NCBI GenBank assembly: GCA_002498605.1 | Contig: DAHY01000001.1 | Location: forward strand, 1-27,469 | Direction: 5' to 3' | DNA from: Methanomassiliicoccaceae archaeon UBA404 | GTDB taxonomy: Archaea; Thermoplasmatota; Thermoplasmata; Methanomassiliicoccales; Methanomethylophilaceae | DNA length: 27,469 bases | Made by a program: the position numbers and the translations under genes | In this document: in pieces, positions 7,241 through 14,962 of the stretch | How the letters are laid out: each line of letters opens with the position of its first letter | Numbering within the stretch: the first letter of the stretch is position 1 | Notes under the pieces: model-generated | The model's database searches: none | The model's input: the letters and a program-made list of their open reading frames with translations, nothing else | Told to the model about the DNA's origin: nothing

Positions 7241-8923
7241 TCAGCGGTGCGTGTACACCGCTTTGACGGAATCCGGAGTTCTTTCCGTCAGTCTTACGAA
7301 ACCGAATCTCTCGAATTGAACAATATCGCTTTTCTCGTCAAGAACGGCATTTTCGGCAAGACCCTCCGCTACGGAACCGTCAGGCATGAGAATCGTGGTT
7401 TTCACACTGTCTCTGCTGACCCACTGAACGGCATGGGCCCCCTGTCTGAGTATCGCCAAATCGTTACCGTCGTATTCGGCGGGGGTTCCGTATTTAAGAT
7501 TGCAGAGGTCCTTCAGTCTGACCATTTTTTTAACGGAAAATTCTTTTGAATCTTCCGCGGAAATGAAAATTGTGTTGCTGCCGGATACGACGTATTTGCG
7601 TTCTCCTCTTTCTGGATGATCGGGATGAACGGGTGCGGAACCCGTAATTCCCTCTCTTCCCGATATGTCGTACCTGACCGGATCCTGAACAAAGAAGTAT
7701 CTGTTGGACACATCATCAATTATGTCCCGGTTCATGCCGTACAGATTGTCCCAGGAAAACTGAATGTCAACGGATTTCATTCCGGCTTCAACCCAATAGC
7801 GCCTCAGGGATTCCGGTTTTATTCCTCTGAGTTCCAAGGCCCGTACGGTTCCGGTTCTTACGTCGTCCCATCCGGAATATTCTCCGTTTTTAATCGACTC
7901 CCTTATTATGGACGTCTTCAGCACGGTATCGGGAATATTCACAAGTCCGTAATGATAGTAAACAGGTTTTTTCCATCCGAAATAATCGAAGATGTATTCC
8001 TGTCTGTGAGTGTTGTTAAGATGGTCTTTGCCTCTGATGACATGGGTCATCCCCATAAGGTGATCGTCGACGGCGACCGAGAAATTCATCATAGGGTATA
8101 CTCTGTATCTGTCTCCCGTCAAAGGATGGGGATGTTCGACAATTCTCAGTGCAACAAAATCCCTGACGGCGGGATTCGGATGTTCCAGATTTGTTTTTAC
8201 GACGGCTACGGCTTCTCCTTCCCCGAATTCCCCGTTCATCATTTTATTGAATCTTTCCGCCTGTTCCTCAACAGGAAGTTCTCTGCAGGGGCATGCCCGG
8301 CACTTTTCTTTCAGATTTCTCCAATCGTCGCCTTCGCAGGTGCAGACGTAGACTTTGCCCATTTCGATTAATCTGACAACGTGCTCGTAGTAGATTTCAA
8401 AACGGTCGGATTGAGTGTAAACTTCGTCAACCTTAACTCCAAGCCACTCCAAATCTTCGGGAATCATCCCATATGCGGCGGGGTCTATTTTTTCGGGATT
8501 GGTGTCTTCGATTCTGAGGATAAGTTTTCCGCCGTATCTTTTCACATACTCGTCGTTGAGAACCGCCACACGGGTGTGGCCTATGTGCAAAGGTCCGGAA
8601 GGTCCGGGGGCTATTCGCATCACCACGCCATTCTCTGCATTCTCGAGTTCCGGCAATTCGTAAGTTCTCTCCTTCTTCTCTTTCACAAGGAGAGTCGGAT
8701 CCGATTTCCCCAACTCTTCGGTTTGTTCGTCAAGACTCATTCCGTTGACTTCGCCGACAATCTCGTTTACCAGAATACCGACTTCTTTCGACTTGGATCT
8801 GTATTCCGGAAATCCTCCGAGAATCTTTCCGATAACGGCTTTGGGATTAGCTTCTCCCTTGAAGAAAATAGCATTCTGCAGTGCGAATTTCCTGATTTCC
8901 TGTCTCAGTCCGTCATCGTTCAT
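7241..8923 (-). CDS. gltX: Glutamyl-tRNA synthetase, archaeal type
   Basis: Class I synthetase that charges tRNA with glutamate, 560 residues as in archaea and eukaryotes. An archaeal N-terminal extension (1-95) precedes the catalytic domain, which has APGPSGPLHIGHTR (HIGH at 113-116). A Cys-rich insert follows (Cys194, 196, 208, 211, 213, possible zinc site), then MMNFSVAVDDHLMGMTHVIR and the KMSKS equivalent LKTSII (335-340). The C-terminal half is the beta-barrel anticodon domain of the archaeal/GlnRS type. Archaeal GluRS is usually non-discriminating and also glutamylates tRNA-Gln for GatDE. The ATG at 8923 lies about 25 bp from a TATA box, so the mRNA is probably leaderless. Confidence 0.95.
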   Translation of the reverse strand: MNDDGLRQEIRKFALQNAIFFKGEANPKAVIGKILGGFPEYRSKSKEVGILVNEIVGEVNGMSLDEQTEELGKSDPTLLVKEKKERTYELPELENAENGVVMRIAPGPSGPLHIGHTRVAVLNDEYVKRYGGKLILRIEDTNPEKIDPAAYGMIPEDLEWLGVKVDEVYTQSDRFEIYYEHVVRLIEMGKVYVCTCEGDDWRNLKEKCRACPCRELPVEEQAERFNKMMNGEFGEGEAVAVVKTNLEHPNPAVRDFVALRIVEHPHPLTGDRYRVYPMMNFSVAVDDHLMGMTHVIRGKDHLNNTHRQEYIFDYFGWKKPVYYHYGLVNIPDTVLKTSIIRESIKNGEYSGWDDVRTGTVRALELRGIKPESLRRYWVEAGMKSVDIQFSWDNLYGMNRDIIDDVSNRYFFVQDPVRYDISGREGITGSAPVHPDHPERGERKYVVSGSNTIFISAEDSKEFSVKKMVRLKDLCNLKYGTPAEYDGNDLAILRQGAHAVQWVSRDSVKTTILMPDGSVAEGLAENAVLDEKSDIVQFERFGFVRLTERTPDSVKAVYTHR

Positions 8924-8944
8924 TGTGCTCTGATTCTGATGCTC

Positions 8945-8985
8945 ATATAAATTGTTGACCGCGGTTCATTCAGTTTAAATAAATA
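8945..8985. promoter_or_regulatory. Divergent gltX/ubiD promoter pair
   Basis: TTTATATG on the minus strand (8952-8945) is centred 25 bp from the gltX ATG. TTTAAATAAATA on the plus strand (8974-8985) lies about 28 bp from the ubiD ATG. Both transcripts look leaderless. Between them is the perfect 8-bp palindrome ACCGCGGT (8958-8965). Confidence 0.55.
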
Positions 8986-9007
8986 CCTTTGACGCCATCA
9001 GCGGTAC

Positions 9008-10285
9008 ATGACGATAAAGGATTCACTTGCAAAGGATGTCGTGACGGTTAACGACGCAATCAATCCCGACTCAAGCGAGACCACTGAAATCCTGATTGAA
9101 GATCAGGCAAAAACATTCTATTTCACGAATCACAACGGATGCAAAGCAGCCGGAAACGTATATTCCACCAGAGAGAAAATAGCCGATGCTTTGGGAATTT
9201 CCGCATCCGAAATAGTCAATGTGATATCTTCTGCGGTAAGTCTTCCCGTATGTTGCAACGAAGTGAAGAATCCCGCTTTCAGGAAGAACAATCCCGCTGT
9301 TGATTTATTGAAGTTGCCGATACCCAGATATTATCCCAAGGACGGAGGCAGATATATTTCGTCGGGGGTAATCGTGGCGGAATCAAACGGAATAAGAAAC
9401 GTATCTTTTCACAGAATGATGATAGTCGATTCCGACACAATCGCGGTGAGACTGGTTCCCAGACACCTCTATACCATGTGTCACGAAGCCAGAAAGAGGG
9501 GCGAAGAACTGAACATAGCCATTTGCGTCGGCGTTCCCGTCGAAGTTCTCATTGCGGCCGCAACATCCACCGATTACGGCCAGGATGAAATGGAAATCGC
9601 TTCCGCTTTGCGCAAAGCCGCCGGAAAGCCGCCGTTGGATATGGGAAGATGCGACAACGGTTTGCTTGTGCCCGCCGATACCGATTACGTTTTCGAAGGC
9701 AGAATCACTTTGAACGACATGGCCGAAGGTCCGTTTGTCGATATCTCCGGAACCTATGACGAAATAAGACAGGAACCCGTTATCAAAATCGAAAAGATGT
9801 GGACCTGCGACAATCCTGTTTTCCACTTGCTGCTTCCCGGAGGATGGGAACATTATCTTCTGATGGGGCTTCCCAGAGAACCCATGATTCTGAAAACGGT
9901 CAGACAGGCCGTACCCAGAGTCAAAGCCGTCCGTCTGACCGAAGGCGGTTGCTGCTGGTTCAACGGCGTCGTTTCCATCGCCAAGAACAAAGAGGGAGAC
10001 GGGGTGAACGCAATAATGGCCGCATTCACGGGACATCCGTCCATGAAACAGGTCATCGTTGTTGACGACGACATAGACATCACCGACGACAAGGAAGTCG
10101 AATGGGCGGTGGCGACCAGAATCCAAGGCAACGACATAATCAAAATACCGGGAGCCGCAGGTTCGTCTTTGGATCACAGCGCATCCGACACAACATGGAA
10201 AATCGGTTATGATGCCACTCTTCCGATGGACGCGGACAGGACCAAGTTCATGAAAGCGAAAGTCCGTGAAAATCGACACAGTTAA
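9008..10285 (+). CDS. UbiD-family prenyl-FMN decarboxylase (probably anhydromevalonate phosphate decarboxylase)
   Basis: UbiD-family (de)carboxylase, 425 residues, needing prenylated FMN made by UbiX. Family features seen: LPIPRYYPKDGGRYISSGV (103-121), GIRNVSFHRMMIVD with the metal/prFMN-binding Asn and Arg (128-141), RHLYTMCHEA, and the acidic catalytic segment LNDMAEGPFVDISGTY with Glu240 and Asp245. Archaea that lack phosphomevalonate kinase use such an enzyme to decarboxylate trans-anhydromevalonate 5-phosphate to isopentenyl phosphate. Length and the solitary setting suit that role, but a substrate cannot be proven from sequence. Leaderless start at 9008 from the TATA box. The small membrane protein gene follows after 53 bp. 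Confidence 0.85.
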   Translation: MTIKDSLAKDVVTVNDAINPDSSETTEILIEDQAKTFYFTNHNGCKAAGNVYSTREKIADALGISASEIVNVISSAVSLPVCCNEVKNPAFRKNNPAVDLLKLPIPRYYPKDGGRYISSGVIVAESNGIRNVSFHRMMIVDSDTIAVRLVPRHLYTMCHEARKRGEELNIAICVGVPVEVLIAAATSTDYGQDEMEIASALRKAAGKPPLDMGRCDNGLLVPADTDYVFEGRITLNDMAEGPFVDISGTYDEIRQEPVIKIEKMWTCDNPVFHLLLPGGWEHYLLMGLPREPMILKTVRQAVPRVKAVRLTEGGCCWFNGVVSIAKNKEGDGVNAIMAAFTGHPSMKQVIVVDDDIDITDDKEVEWAVATRIQGNDIIKIPGAAGSSLDHSASDTTWKIGYDATLPMDADRTKFMKAKVRENRHS

Positions 10286-10338
10286 AATAAGCGGAGATAT
10301 ATCTGACTGTAATTATCCCAAAGGAAAAAGGTGAACAA

Positions 10339-10455
10339 ATGAATAACACTGACTTGGAAGAAAAGAAAAGGACGCGCAACAACAAGATAATAGGCACGGT
10401 AATGTTTTTGACCGTGCTCCTGTTGATGGTGGCAACCTATCTTTATCCGATTTGA
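10339..10455 (+). CDS. 38-residue single-span membrane miniprotein, function unknown
   Basis: A short reading frame encodes MNNTDLEEKKRTRNNKII followed by one hydrophobic span of about 20 residues (17-36) ending in YPI. A very good Shine-Dalgarno (AGGTGA, 10329-10334) sits 4 nt before the ATG. A TATA-like GATATATC (10296-10303) is placed to start a transcript just ahead of it. A terminator hairpin covers its stop codon. The charged N-terminus suggests a cytoplasmic N-tail with the helix in the membrane. It could be cotranscribed with the UbiD gene. I do not recognise the family; ribosome site plus terminator make it likely to be real. Confidence 0.65.
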   Translation: MNNTDLEEKKRTRNNKIIGTVMFLTVLLLMVATYLYPI

Positions 10456-10468
10456 ATCGGATTCTTTT
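10445..10468 (+). terminator. Terminator overlapping the miniprotein stop
   Basis: ATCCGAT-TTGA-ATCGGAT is a perfect 7-bp stem with the stop codon in the loop, followed by TCTTTT. It separates the miniprotein gene from the convergent purA. Confidence 0.6.
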
Positions 10469-10473
10469 AAACT

Positions 10474-11778
10474 TCAACTGTGCCAGGGGCTGCGGCGGAT
10501 AATCGTATCCTCCCTCCCCGGTCCAATACTTATGATGTCCACGGGTGCATCCAATTCTTTTTCGATCAGCTCTATGTAGTCTTTGGCTTCCTGCGGCAAT
10601 GAGTCATAACCTTTTTTGACCATTTTATCGGCATCGTCCCAGTGACCCCAACCTTTCATTGTTTTGTACACGGGCTTGGCTCTGTTGAGCTTGGATATCG
10701 ACGAAGGGAACTTTGTAACGACTTCCCCGTCGATTTCGTATCCCACGCAAACCTTTACTTCGTCGTATCCGCAGAGAACGTCTATTTTTGTAAGGGCAAT
10801 GGAAGTGAACCCGCACAATCTGGCGGAATGTCTTGCCTGAACAAGATCCAACCAACCGCATCTGCGGTTTCTTCCCGTAACCGTACCGACTTCTCCGCCC
10901 AAAGTCTGAAGTTTCTTTTCCTCTTCGCCTTCAAGACCGGAAACCATGGGTCCTTCGCCGACACGGGTGGTATATGCCTTTAAACAGCCTACAACGTGAT
11001 TTATGGCACTCGGAGGTACTCCGGCACCGGAACATGCTCCGCCGGCGCAGGTGGACGAAGATGTAACGTAAGGATAGGTTCCGTGGTCGATGTCAAGCAT
11101 TGCACCCTGTGCGCCTTCGAACAAAACTCTCTTTCCCTCGTCCAAGGCGTTGTTGATTAAGTCGGAAGTGTCGCAGACATATTTCCCAATCATATCCCGC
11201 CACTTCATCATTCTGTCAAAAAGAGGTTCGTCGAAAAGATCCCCTTCGCCGACGCCCATCATATTCAAAAGGTCTTTTTTGTAAGACGTTATGAAGCCGA
11301 TTTTTTCCTTAAGGAGATCTTCTTCAAACAGATCCCCGACCCGGAAACCGATTCTGGCTATTTTATCCTGATAAGTCGGACCGATTCCTTTTTTGGTGGT
11401 TCCTACGGGCAGACTGCCGCGGTATTTCTCTTCGGCGCCGTCCAATCTTTGATGGTAATTGATAATCATATGGGCTCTGTCGGAAATTTTTAATCCGTCA
11501 ATGGAACCGCCGGCATCGACGACTCTTTTAATTTCGCCGGAAAGCTCTTTCATGTTGATGACGACGCCGTTTCCGATAACGGCTGTTTTTCCCGGCCTAA
11601 GAACCCCCGAAGGAAGAGTTTGAAGCTTGAAAGTAACGCCGTCGACAACTATCGTATGTCCGGCGTTGTTTCCGCCTTGGAACCTGACAACAAAATCTGC
11701 GTTCTCGCCCAAATAATCGGTTATTTTTCCTTTTCCCTCGTCGCCCCACTGTGCGCCTATGATTACAAGACCCGGCAA
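10474..11778 (-). CDS. purA: Adenylosuccinate synthetase
   Basis: GTP-dependent ligation of aspartate to IMP, the first committed step to AMP. The 434-residue protein shows QWGDEGKGK (10-18), RFQGGNNAGHTI, the GTTKKGIGPTYQDK block, FEGAQGAMLDIDHGTYPYVTSS and the C-terminal GPGREDTI. Translation must start at TTG 11778: the codon just upstream is a TAA in frame, no ATG occurs near the conserved N-terminus, and GGTGA lies 4 nt upstream. The start codon sits in the loop of a 24-nt inverted repeat, described separately. A TATA box (TTTTTATAG, about 11810-11818) precedes it; trm1 ends inside this promoter region. Confidence 0.95.
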   Translation of the reverse strand: MPGLVIIGAQWGDEGKGKITDYLGENADFVVRFQGGNNAGHTIVVDGVTFKLQTLPSGVLRPGKTAVIGNGVVINMKELSGEIKRVVDAGGSIDGLKISDRAHMIINYHQRLDGAEEKYRGSLPVGTTKKGIGPTYQDKIARIGFRVGDLFEEDLLKEKIGFITSYKKDLLNMMGVGEGDLFDEPLFDRMMKWRDMIGKYVCDTSDLINNALDEGKRVLFEGAQGAMLDIDHGTYPYVTSSSTCAGGACSGAGVPPSAINHVVGCLKAYTTRVGEGPMVSGLEGEEEKKLQTLGGEVGTVTGRNRRCGWLDLVQARHSARLCGFTSIALTKIDVLCGYDEVKVCVGYEIDGEVVTKFPSSISKLNRAKPVYKTMKGWGHWDDADKMVKKGYDSLPQEAKDYIELIEKELDAPVDIISIGPGREDTIIRRSPWHS

Positions 11779-11792
11779 TTACTCACCGGGTC
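11769..11792 (-). promoter_or_regulatory. Inverted repeat enclosing the purA ribosome site and TTG start
   Basis: GACCCGG-N10-CCGGGTC is a perfect 7-bp GC-rich inverted repeat. Its 10-nt centre TGAGTAATTG holds part of the Shine-Dalgarno and the TTG start codon. The TATA box predicts transcription beginning near 11790, so the element could be an operator over the start site. If transcription starts slightly upstream, it could be an RNA hairpin masking initiation. Confidence 0.45.
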
Positions 11793-11821
11793 TCCCTAGA
11801 ACGTTCCGCTATAAAAATATC

Positions 11822-12931
11822 TTATCGTAAGTTGTCGGGACTTACCTCGCGATAAACGTTCAATACGTCTTCCAAAGGCAAATCCGTTTTGAAAGATGTG
11901 GGGGAAACATGGGTTTTCGAACCCCTTCCGTGATTGTTGAGGGCTTCTATCATGGCTTCCATCCTGGGCGGGGACATTTTGAGATGGGATGACAGTTCGC
12001 TCATGTCGTAAACGAAAACTTCGGTATCCAGTTCTTCTCTCCAAATCTTCAGCATTTTATCGCATCTCTTTTCCCTGGACATGCCTTCGGAAGACATGTT
12101 TTTCAGGATTTCGGAGTCGTGAAGAGGCCCGAGCCAAAAAGGACCCAGACGATGATTTTCATCGGGTAATTTCGAAGTTGACCGTTCGAGAGTTTTCATG
12201 TTGTATTCCATATACCCCAGTTGAGAAAGGGAATTATCCGCCGCGACAGCACCTTCCGTAACCCGGACATAGGTACGGTAATAGTGATCGGCGGCGAAAG
12301 AGAGCATGGGTTTCATCCCCCTGTCGAATTTTGCCAATTCCCTTGCGACCGTACTCATGAGTATGCGCAATCCCCCTTCGTGACACATATAACCCCTTAT
12401 CGGCTCCGACTGATAGCGCCTGCGGCATTTTACGGCCTGAGCTCCCGCCAAAGGCGCAGCGTCGGTTGCGGTAATGGCGAGGATACCGTTACGGCTGCAG
12501 CCTCTTATCGCGGACTGAAGAAAAGGAACCGGAGATCCGAAAGGATCCAGGTCCACATAGCCGTATGCGCTTTCCGTGAAGAGAATATGGAGATTTTTGT
12601 TTGACGGAACACAGTTCGTCAATCCGTTCAATTCAATGTTTCTTTTGATGTAATCGACGGAATCGGGATTAATGTCGTTTGCGGTAACTTCGGTGCCTGG
12701 AACTTCGTTGGCTATTCTCGCGGCACGGGATCCGGTTGCCGTCATAGCATCCGCAACGGTCGGTTTTTCGTTGATTGAACGCAACAGCATTACGCTGACA
12801 TCCCGGTTGAACGCCATTTGTTCGTTAAAGAAAACGTCAGAACCTTTTTTTCCCGGCCCCCCTCCGGAAGAATGTTCGGCGGGTACGGAAAGAAGGGTGT
12901 TCCCTTCACGGATAACTATGTGACGGCTCAT
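11822..12931 (-). CDS. trm1: tRNA (guanine26-N2)-dimethyltransferase
   Basis: AdoMet-dependent enzyme that makes N2,N2-dimethylguanosine at position 26 of tRNA. The 369-residue protein has the family N-terminus EGNTLLSVP and VFFNEQMAFNRDVSV (33-47). The AdoMet motif DAMTATGSRAARIA is at 61-74, the acidic ANDINPDS at 84-91, DLDPFGSPVPFLQSA (127-141) and the catalytic-type TATDAAPLAG (154-163). The C-terminal domain contains the HRLGPFWLGPLHD block. Its ATG shares one base with the stop of the upstream NTPase gene (TGATG), so the two are coupled. Archaeal length and composition are ordinary. Confidence 0.93.
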   Translation of the reverse strand: MSRHIVIREGNTLLSVPAEHSSGGGPGKKGSDVFFNEQMAFNRDVSVMLLRSINEKPTVADAMTATGSRAARIANEVPGTEVTANDINPDSVDYIKRNIELNGLTNCVPSNKNLHILFTESAYGYVDLDPFGSPVPFLQSAIRGCSRNGILAITATDAAPLAGAQAVKCRRRYQSEPIRGYMCHEGGLRILMSTVARELAKFDRGMKPMLSFAADHYYRTYVRVTEGAVAADNSLSQLGYMEYNMKTLERSTSKLPDENHRLGPFWLGPLHDSEILKNMSSEGMSREKRCDKMLKIWREELDTEVFVYDMSELSSHLKMSPPRMEAMIEALNNHGRGSKTHVSPTSFKTDLPLEDVLNVYREVSPDNLR

Positions 12932-13476
12932 CAGTCCTGTTCACCGTTCATCAGGCGAATGATTTTGTAAGGCAATAAATTGCGGTTTGTAGGCGTGACT
13001 TCGAGAATACGCATATCGTCACGTCTTCGGATATCCTGCAAAAGAGGGTTTCTGGATTTTTTATGGATGGTGATAATCATCGGTTTTCCCAATTCCAAAG
13101 CTTCTTTCACGGCCTCTATGAAAGCCGGACATTCCACTTCGAGACGGCCCACCTCATCTATCGCCACTATGTCGCACTCTTCGCAGGCCCGTTTTATGGC
13201 GGCGACACCTATTTTTTCCAAAGCCTCAATGTCGACCCCCATTTTTCCCACAACGGTACGGCTTTCAATATCCGTGCTTGCGAAAACCTCTGAATCGCCG
13301 GTAACAAGATCTCTGACGGAACAACCGGTTTTGTGCCTGCCTTCCATTATGGGGTCGTTAATCATACCGCCTATGGTTAAGCCGCCTTCTTCCAGCATTT
13401 CAATAACTTTCTGAAGAACGTATGTCTTACCAGCACCGGGAAGACCCGTAATTCCGATTTTAATATTGTCCGTCAT
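12931..13476 (-). CDS. THEP1-like nucleoside-triphosphatase
   Basis: P-loop NTPase of the THEP1/NTPase_1 family, 181 residues. Walker A is GLPGAGKT (11-18) and Walker B is DIVAIDEVGRLE (102-113). VRDLVTGDSEVFAS and the C-terminal PTNRNLLPYKI are typical of the family. Family members hydrolyse NTPs to NDPs in vitro; the physiological role is unsettled, and an RNA- or nucleotide-related function has been proposed. The overlap with trm1 suggests a link with tRNA modification or simple cotranscription. The likely promoter is the GGTATATATTAGG region about 45 bp upstream. Confidence 0.85.
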   Translation of the reverse strand: MTDNIKIGITGLPGAGKTYVLQKVIEMLEEGGLTIGGMINDPIMEGRHKTGCSVRDLVTGDSEVFASTDIESRTVVGKMGVDIEALEKIGVAAIKRACEECDIVAIDEVGRLEVECPAFIEAVKEALELGKPMIITIHKKSRNPLLQDIRRRDDMRILEVTPTNRNLLPYKIIRLMNGEQD

Positions 13477-13493
13477 AATTTTCTTATCCAGAG

Positions 13494-13527
13494 TATACCT
13501 GTATGGTGTTACCTAATATATACCTGT
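13494..13527. repeat. Pair of 9-bp direct repeats at the NTPase promoter
   Basis: TATACCTGT occurs at 13494-13502 and again at 13519-13527, exactly 25 bp apart. The second copy overlaps the TATA element read on the minus strand. It could be a regulator site or two alternative promoter elements. Confidence 0.3.
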
Positions 13528-13536
13528 TCGCTGAAT

Positions 13537-13920
13537 TTAGTCCTCTCTGATTTCGGATATGTACATCAAGGGATATCCGAGTTCTGGGTCATAGCGCATT
13601 TCTGCAACGGCGGTAACATTTTCTATTTTTATTCGTATAACCGCATCAATTTTTTCACCCGTAAGGGAGAAATAGGAGTACTGATCCTTGGATTTACCGA
13701 AAACACCGCGGTCTATATGTATTCTGGCACTTTCAACATAAGGTTGAGTGCAAATGCTTTTTTCAATAGCGGTCTCAAGTGCTTCAACACCTTCAAGATT
13801 AACGGGAGTACCCACGAACTGGTGGTATATCGTTCCCATTTTTATTCCCGCTTCGAATAACACTCTTTCGCGGATTGTACATTTGAATCGGCTCGCGGCC
13901 AATGCTTCTCTGCCAATCAT
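13537..13920 (-). CDS. mptD: Archaeal dihydroneopterin aldolase (MptD)
   Basis: Archaeal dihydroneopterin aldolase, formerly DUF372, cleaving 7,8-dihydroneopterin to 6-hydroxymethyl-7,8-dihydropterin for methanopterin or folate synthesis. The 127-residue product has the family block FEAGIKMGTIYHQFVGTPV (22-40), then EALETAIEKSICTQPYV and a C-terminal EMRYDPELGYPLMYISEI. The start is supported by the AT-rich TATA region (about 13943-13958) centred near 26 bp upstream, which implies a leaderless mRNA. It is divergent from nadA. A pterin C1 carrier would also serve glyA. Confidence 0.8.
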   Translation of the reverse strand: MIGREALAASRFKCTIRERVLFEAGIKMGTIYHQFVGTPVNLEGVEALETAIEKSICTQPYVESARIHIDRGVFGKSKDQYSYFSLTGEKIDAVIRIKIENVTAVAEMRYDPELGYPLMYISEIRED

Positions 13921-13942
13921 CCTGTCCGGTTAAGTCTTCTTT

Positions 13943-13958
13943 GATTATATTTTTATAG
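13943..13958. promoter_or_regulatory. Shared TATA region of mptD and nadA
   Basis: The AT block GATTATATTTTTATAG reads as a TATA box on both strands. It lies about 26-29 bp from the mptD ATG (13920) and about 31 bp from the nadA ATG (13985), so both divergent mRNAs are leaderless or nearly so. Confidence 0.5.
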
Positions 13959-13984
13959 CCTGTAGGTTGGGTAAGGGTTTATTT

Positions 13985-14908
13985 ATGAAACCGTATAACG
14001 ACGCGATGGAAACCATACAGAACTCTGTTCTGAAATTGAAAGAAGAGAAAAACGCAATAATTCTTGCGCACAACTACACATTGCCGGAGATCCAGGACAT
14101 TGCGGATTTTGTCGGGGATTCCCTGGGGCTGTCCAGAAAAGCCTCGGAAACCGATGCGGACCTTATCGTATTCTGCGGTGTAAGTTTCATGGGGGAAACC
14201 GCAAAAGTACTCAATCCCGATAAAAAAGTGCTGCTTCCGATTCCCGAGGCGGGCTGTGCCATGGCCTCCATGTGTACGGGAGAGCAGGTAAGAGCACTGA
14301 GGAAAAAATATCCGGATGCGGCGTTCCTGGCTTATGTGAATACCACCGCTGACGTAAAAGCCGAAGTAGATATGTGCTGTACCTCATCCAACGTTATAGA
14401 CGCCGTGAAATCCCTGAAAGAAACGGATATCGTGTTTGTTCCGGATACGAATCTTGCCGAATATGCGGCATCCCTTGTTCCGGAAAAGAACATAATAAAA
14501 TTCCACGGTTACTGTCCCGCACATCACGGGATTACCGTCTGGCAAATGGAAGATTTGAAAACAATGCATCCGGGCGCCGACGTAATCAGCCATCCGGAAT
14601 CCCCGATGGACGTTCTGAACATGTCGGATTTTATCGGTTCAACTGAAAAGATGATCGGCTATGTCAGGGAATCCGCCAATAATGAATTCATCGTAGGGAC
14701 CGAAATCGGAATGTACCACAGACTGAAAAAATTAAGACCCGATGCGGAATTTTATTTCCCTCCGAGTGCAATATGCCAGACTATGAAAATGACGGATCTT
14801 CGCACATTATACAAATCCCTGTCCGAAGAAACCGGCGAGATAATTCTCGATAGAGATATCATGGACAGAGCGCGCAGGCCGATTGAGAAGATGTTAACCA
14901 TCGGATAA
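13985..14908 (+). CDS. nadA: Quinolinate synthase
   Basis: Iron-sulfur enzyme that condenses iminoaspartate with dihydroxyacetone phosphate to quinolinate in NAD synthesis. The 307-residue protein has AHNYTLPEIQDIADFVGDSL (28-47), FCGVSFMGETAKVLNP, and the three spaced cluster cysteines Cys91 (GCAMAS), Cys177 (GYCPAHH) and Cys264 (AICQTMK). The spacing of about 87 residues between them matches archaeal NadA. ATG 13985 fits the conserved N-terminus and the TATA position; an in-frame TTG 18 bp upstream has no support. nadB or aspartate dehydrogenase and nadC are not in the window. Confidence 0.94.
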   Translation: MKPYNDAMETIQNSVLKLKEEKNAIILAHNYTLPEIQDIADFVGDSLGLSRKASETDADLIVFCGVSFMGETAKVLNPDKKVLLPIPEAGCAMASMCTGEQVRALRKKYPDAAFLAYVNTTADVKAEVDMCCTSSNVIDAVKSLKETDIVFVPDTNLAEYAASLVPEKNIIKFHGYCPAHHGITVWQMEDLKTMHPGADVISHPESPMDVLNMSDFIGSTEKMIGYVRESANNEFIVGTEIGMYHRLKKLRPDAEFYFPPSAICQTMKMTDLRTLYKSLSEETGEIILDRDIMDRARRPIEKMLTIG

Positions 14909-14910
14909 TG

Positions 14911-14926
14911 TCTTCGCGTGCGAAGA
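14911..14926 (+). terminator. Hairpin after nadA
   Basis: TCTTCGC-GT-GCGAAGA is a perfect 7-bp inverted repeat starting 3 bp after the nadA stop, with no clear T-run. It separates nadA from the sRNA promoter that follows. Confidence 0.45.
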
Positions 14927-14962
14927 ATGATTATACAACAGGGGAATACGCCTCTGAGGATT

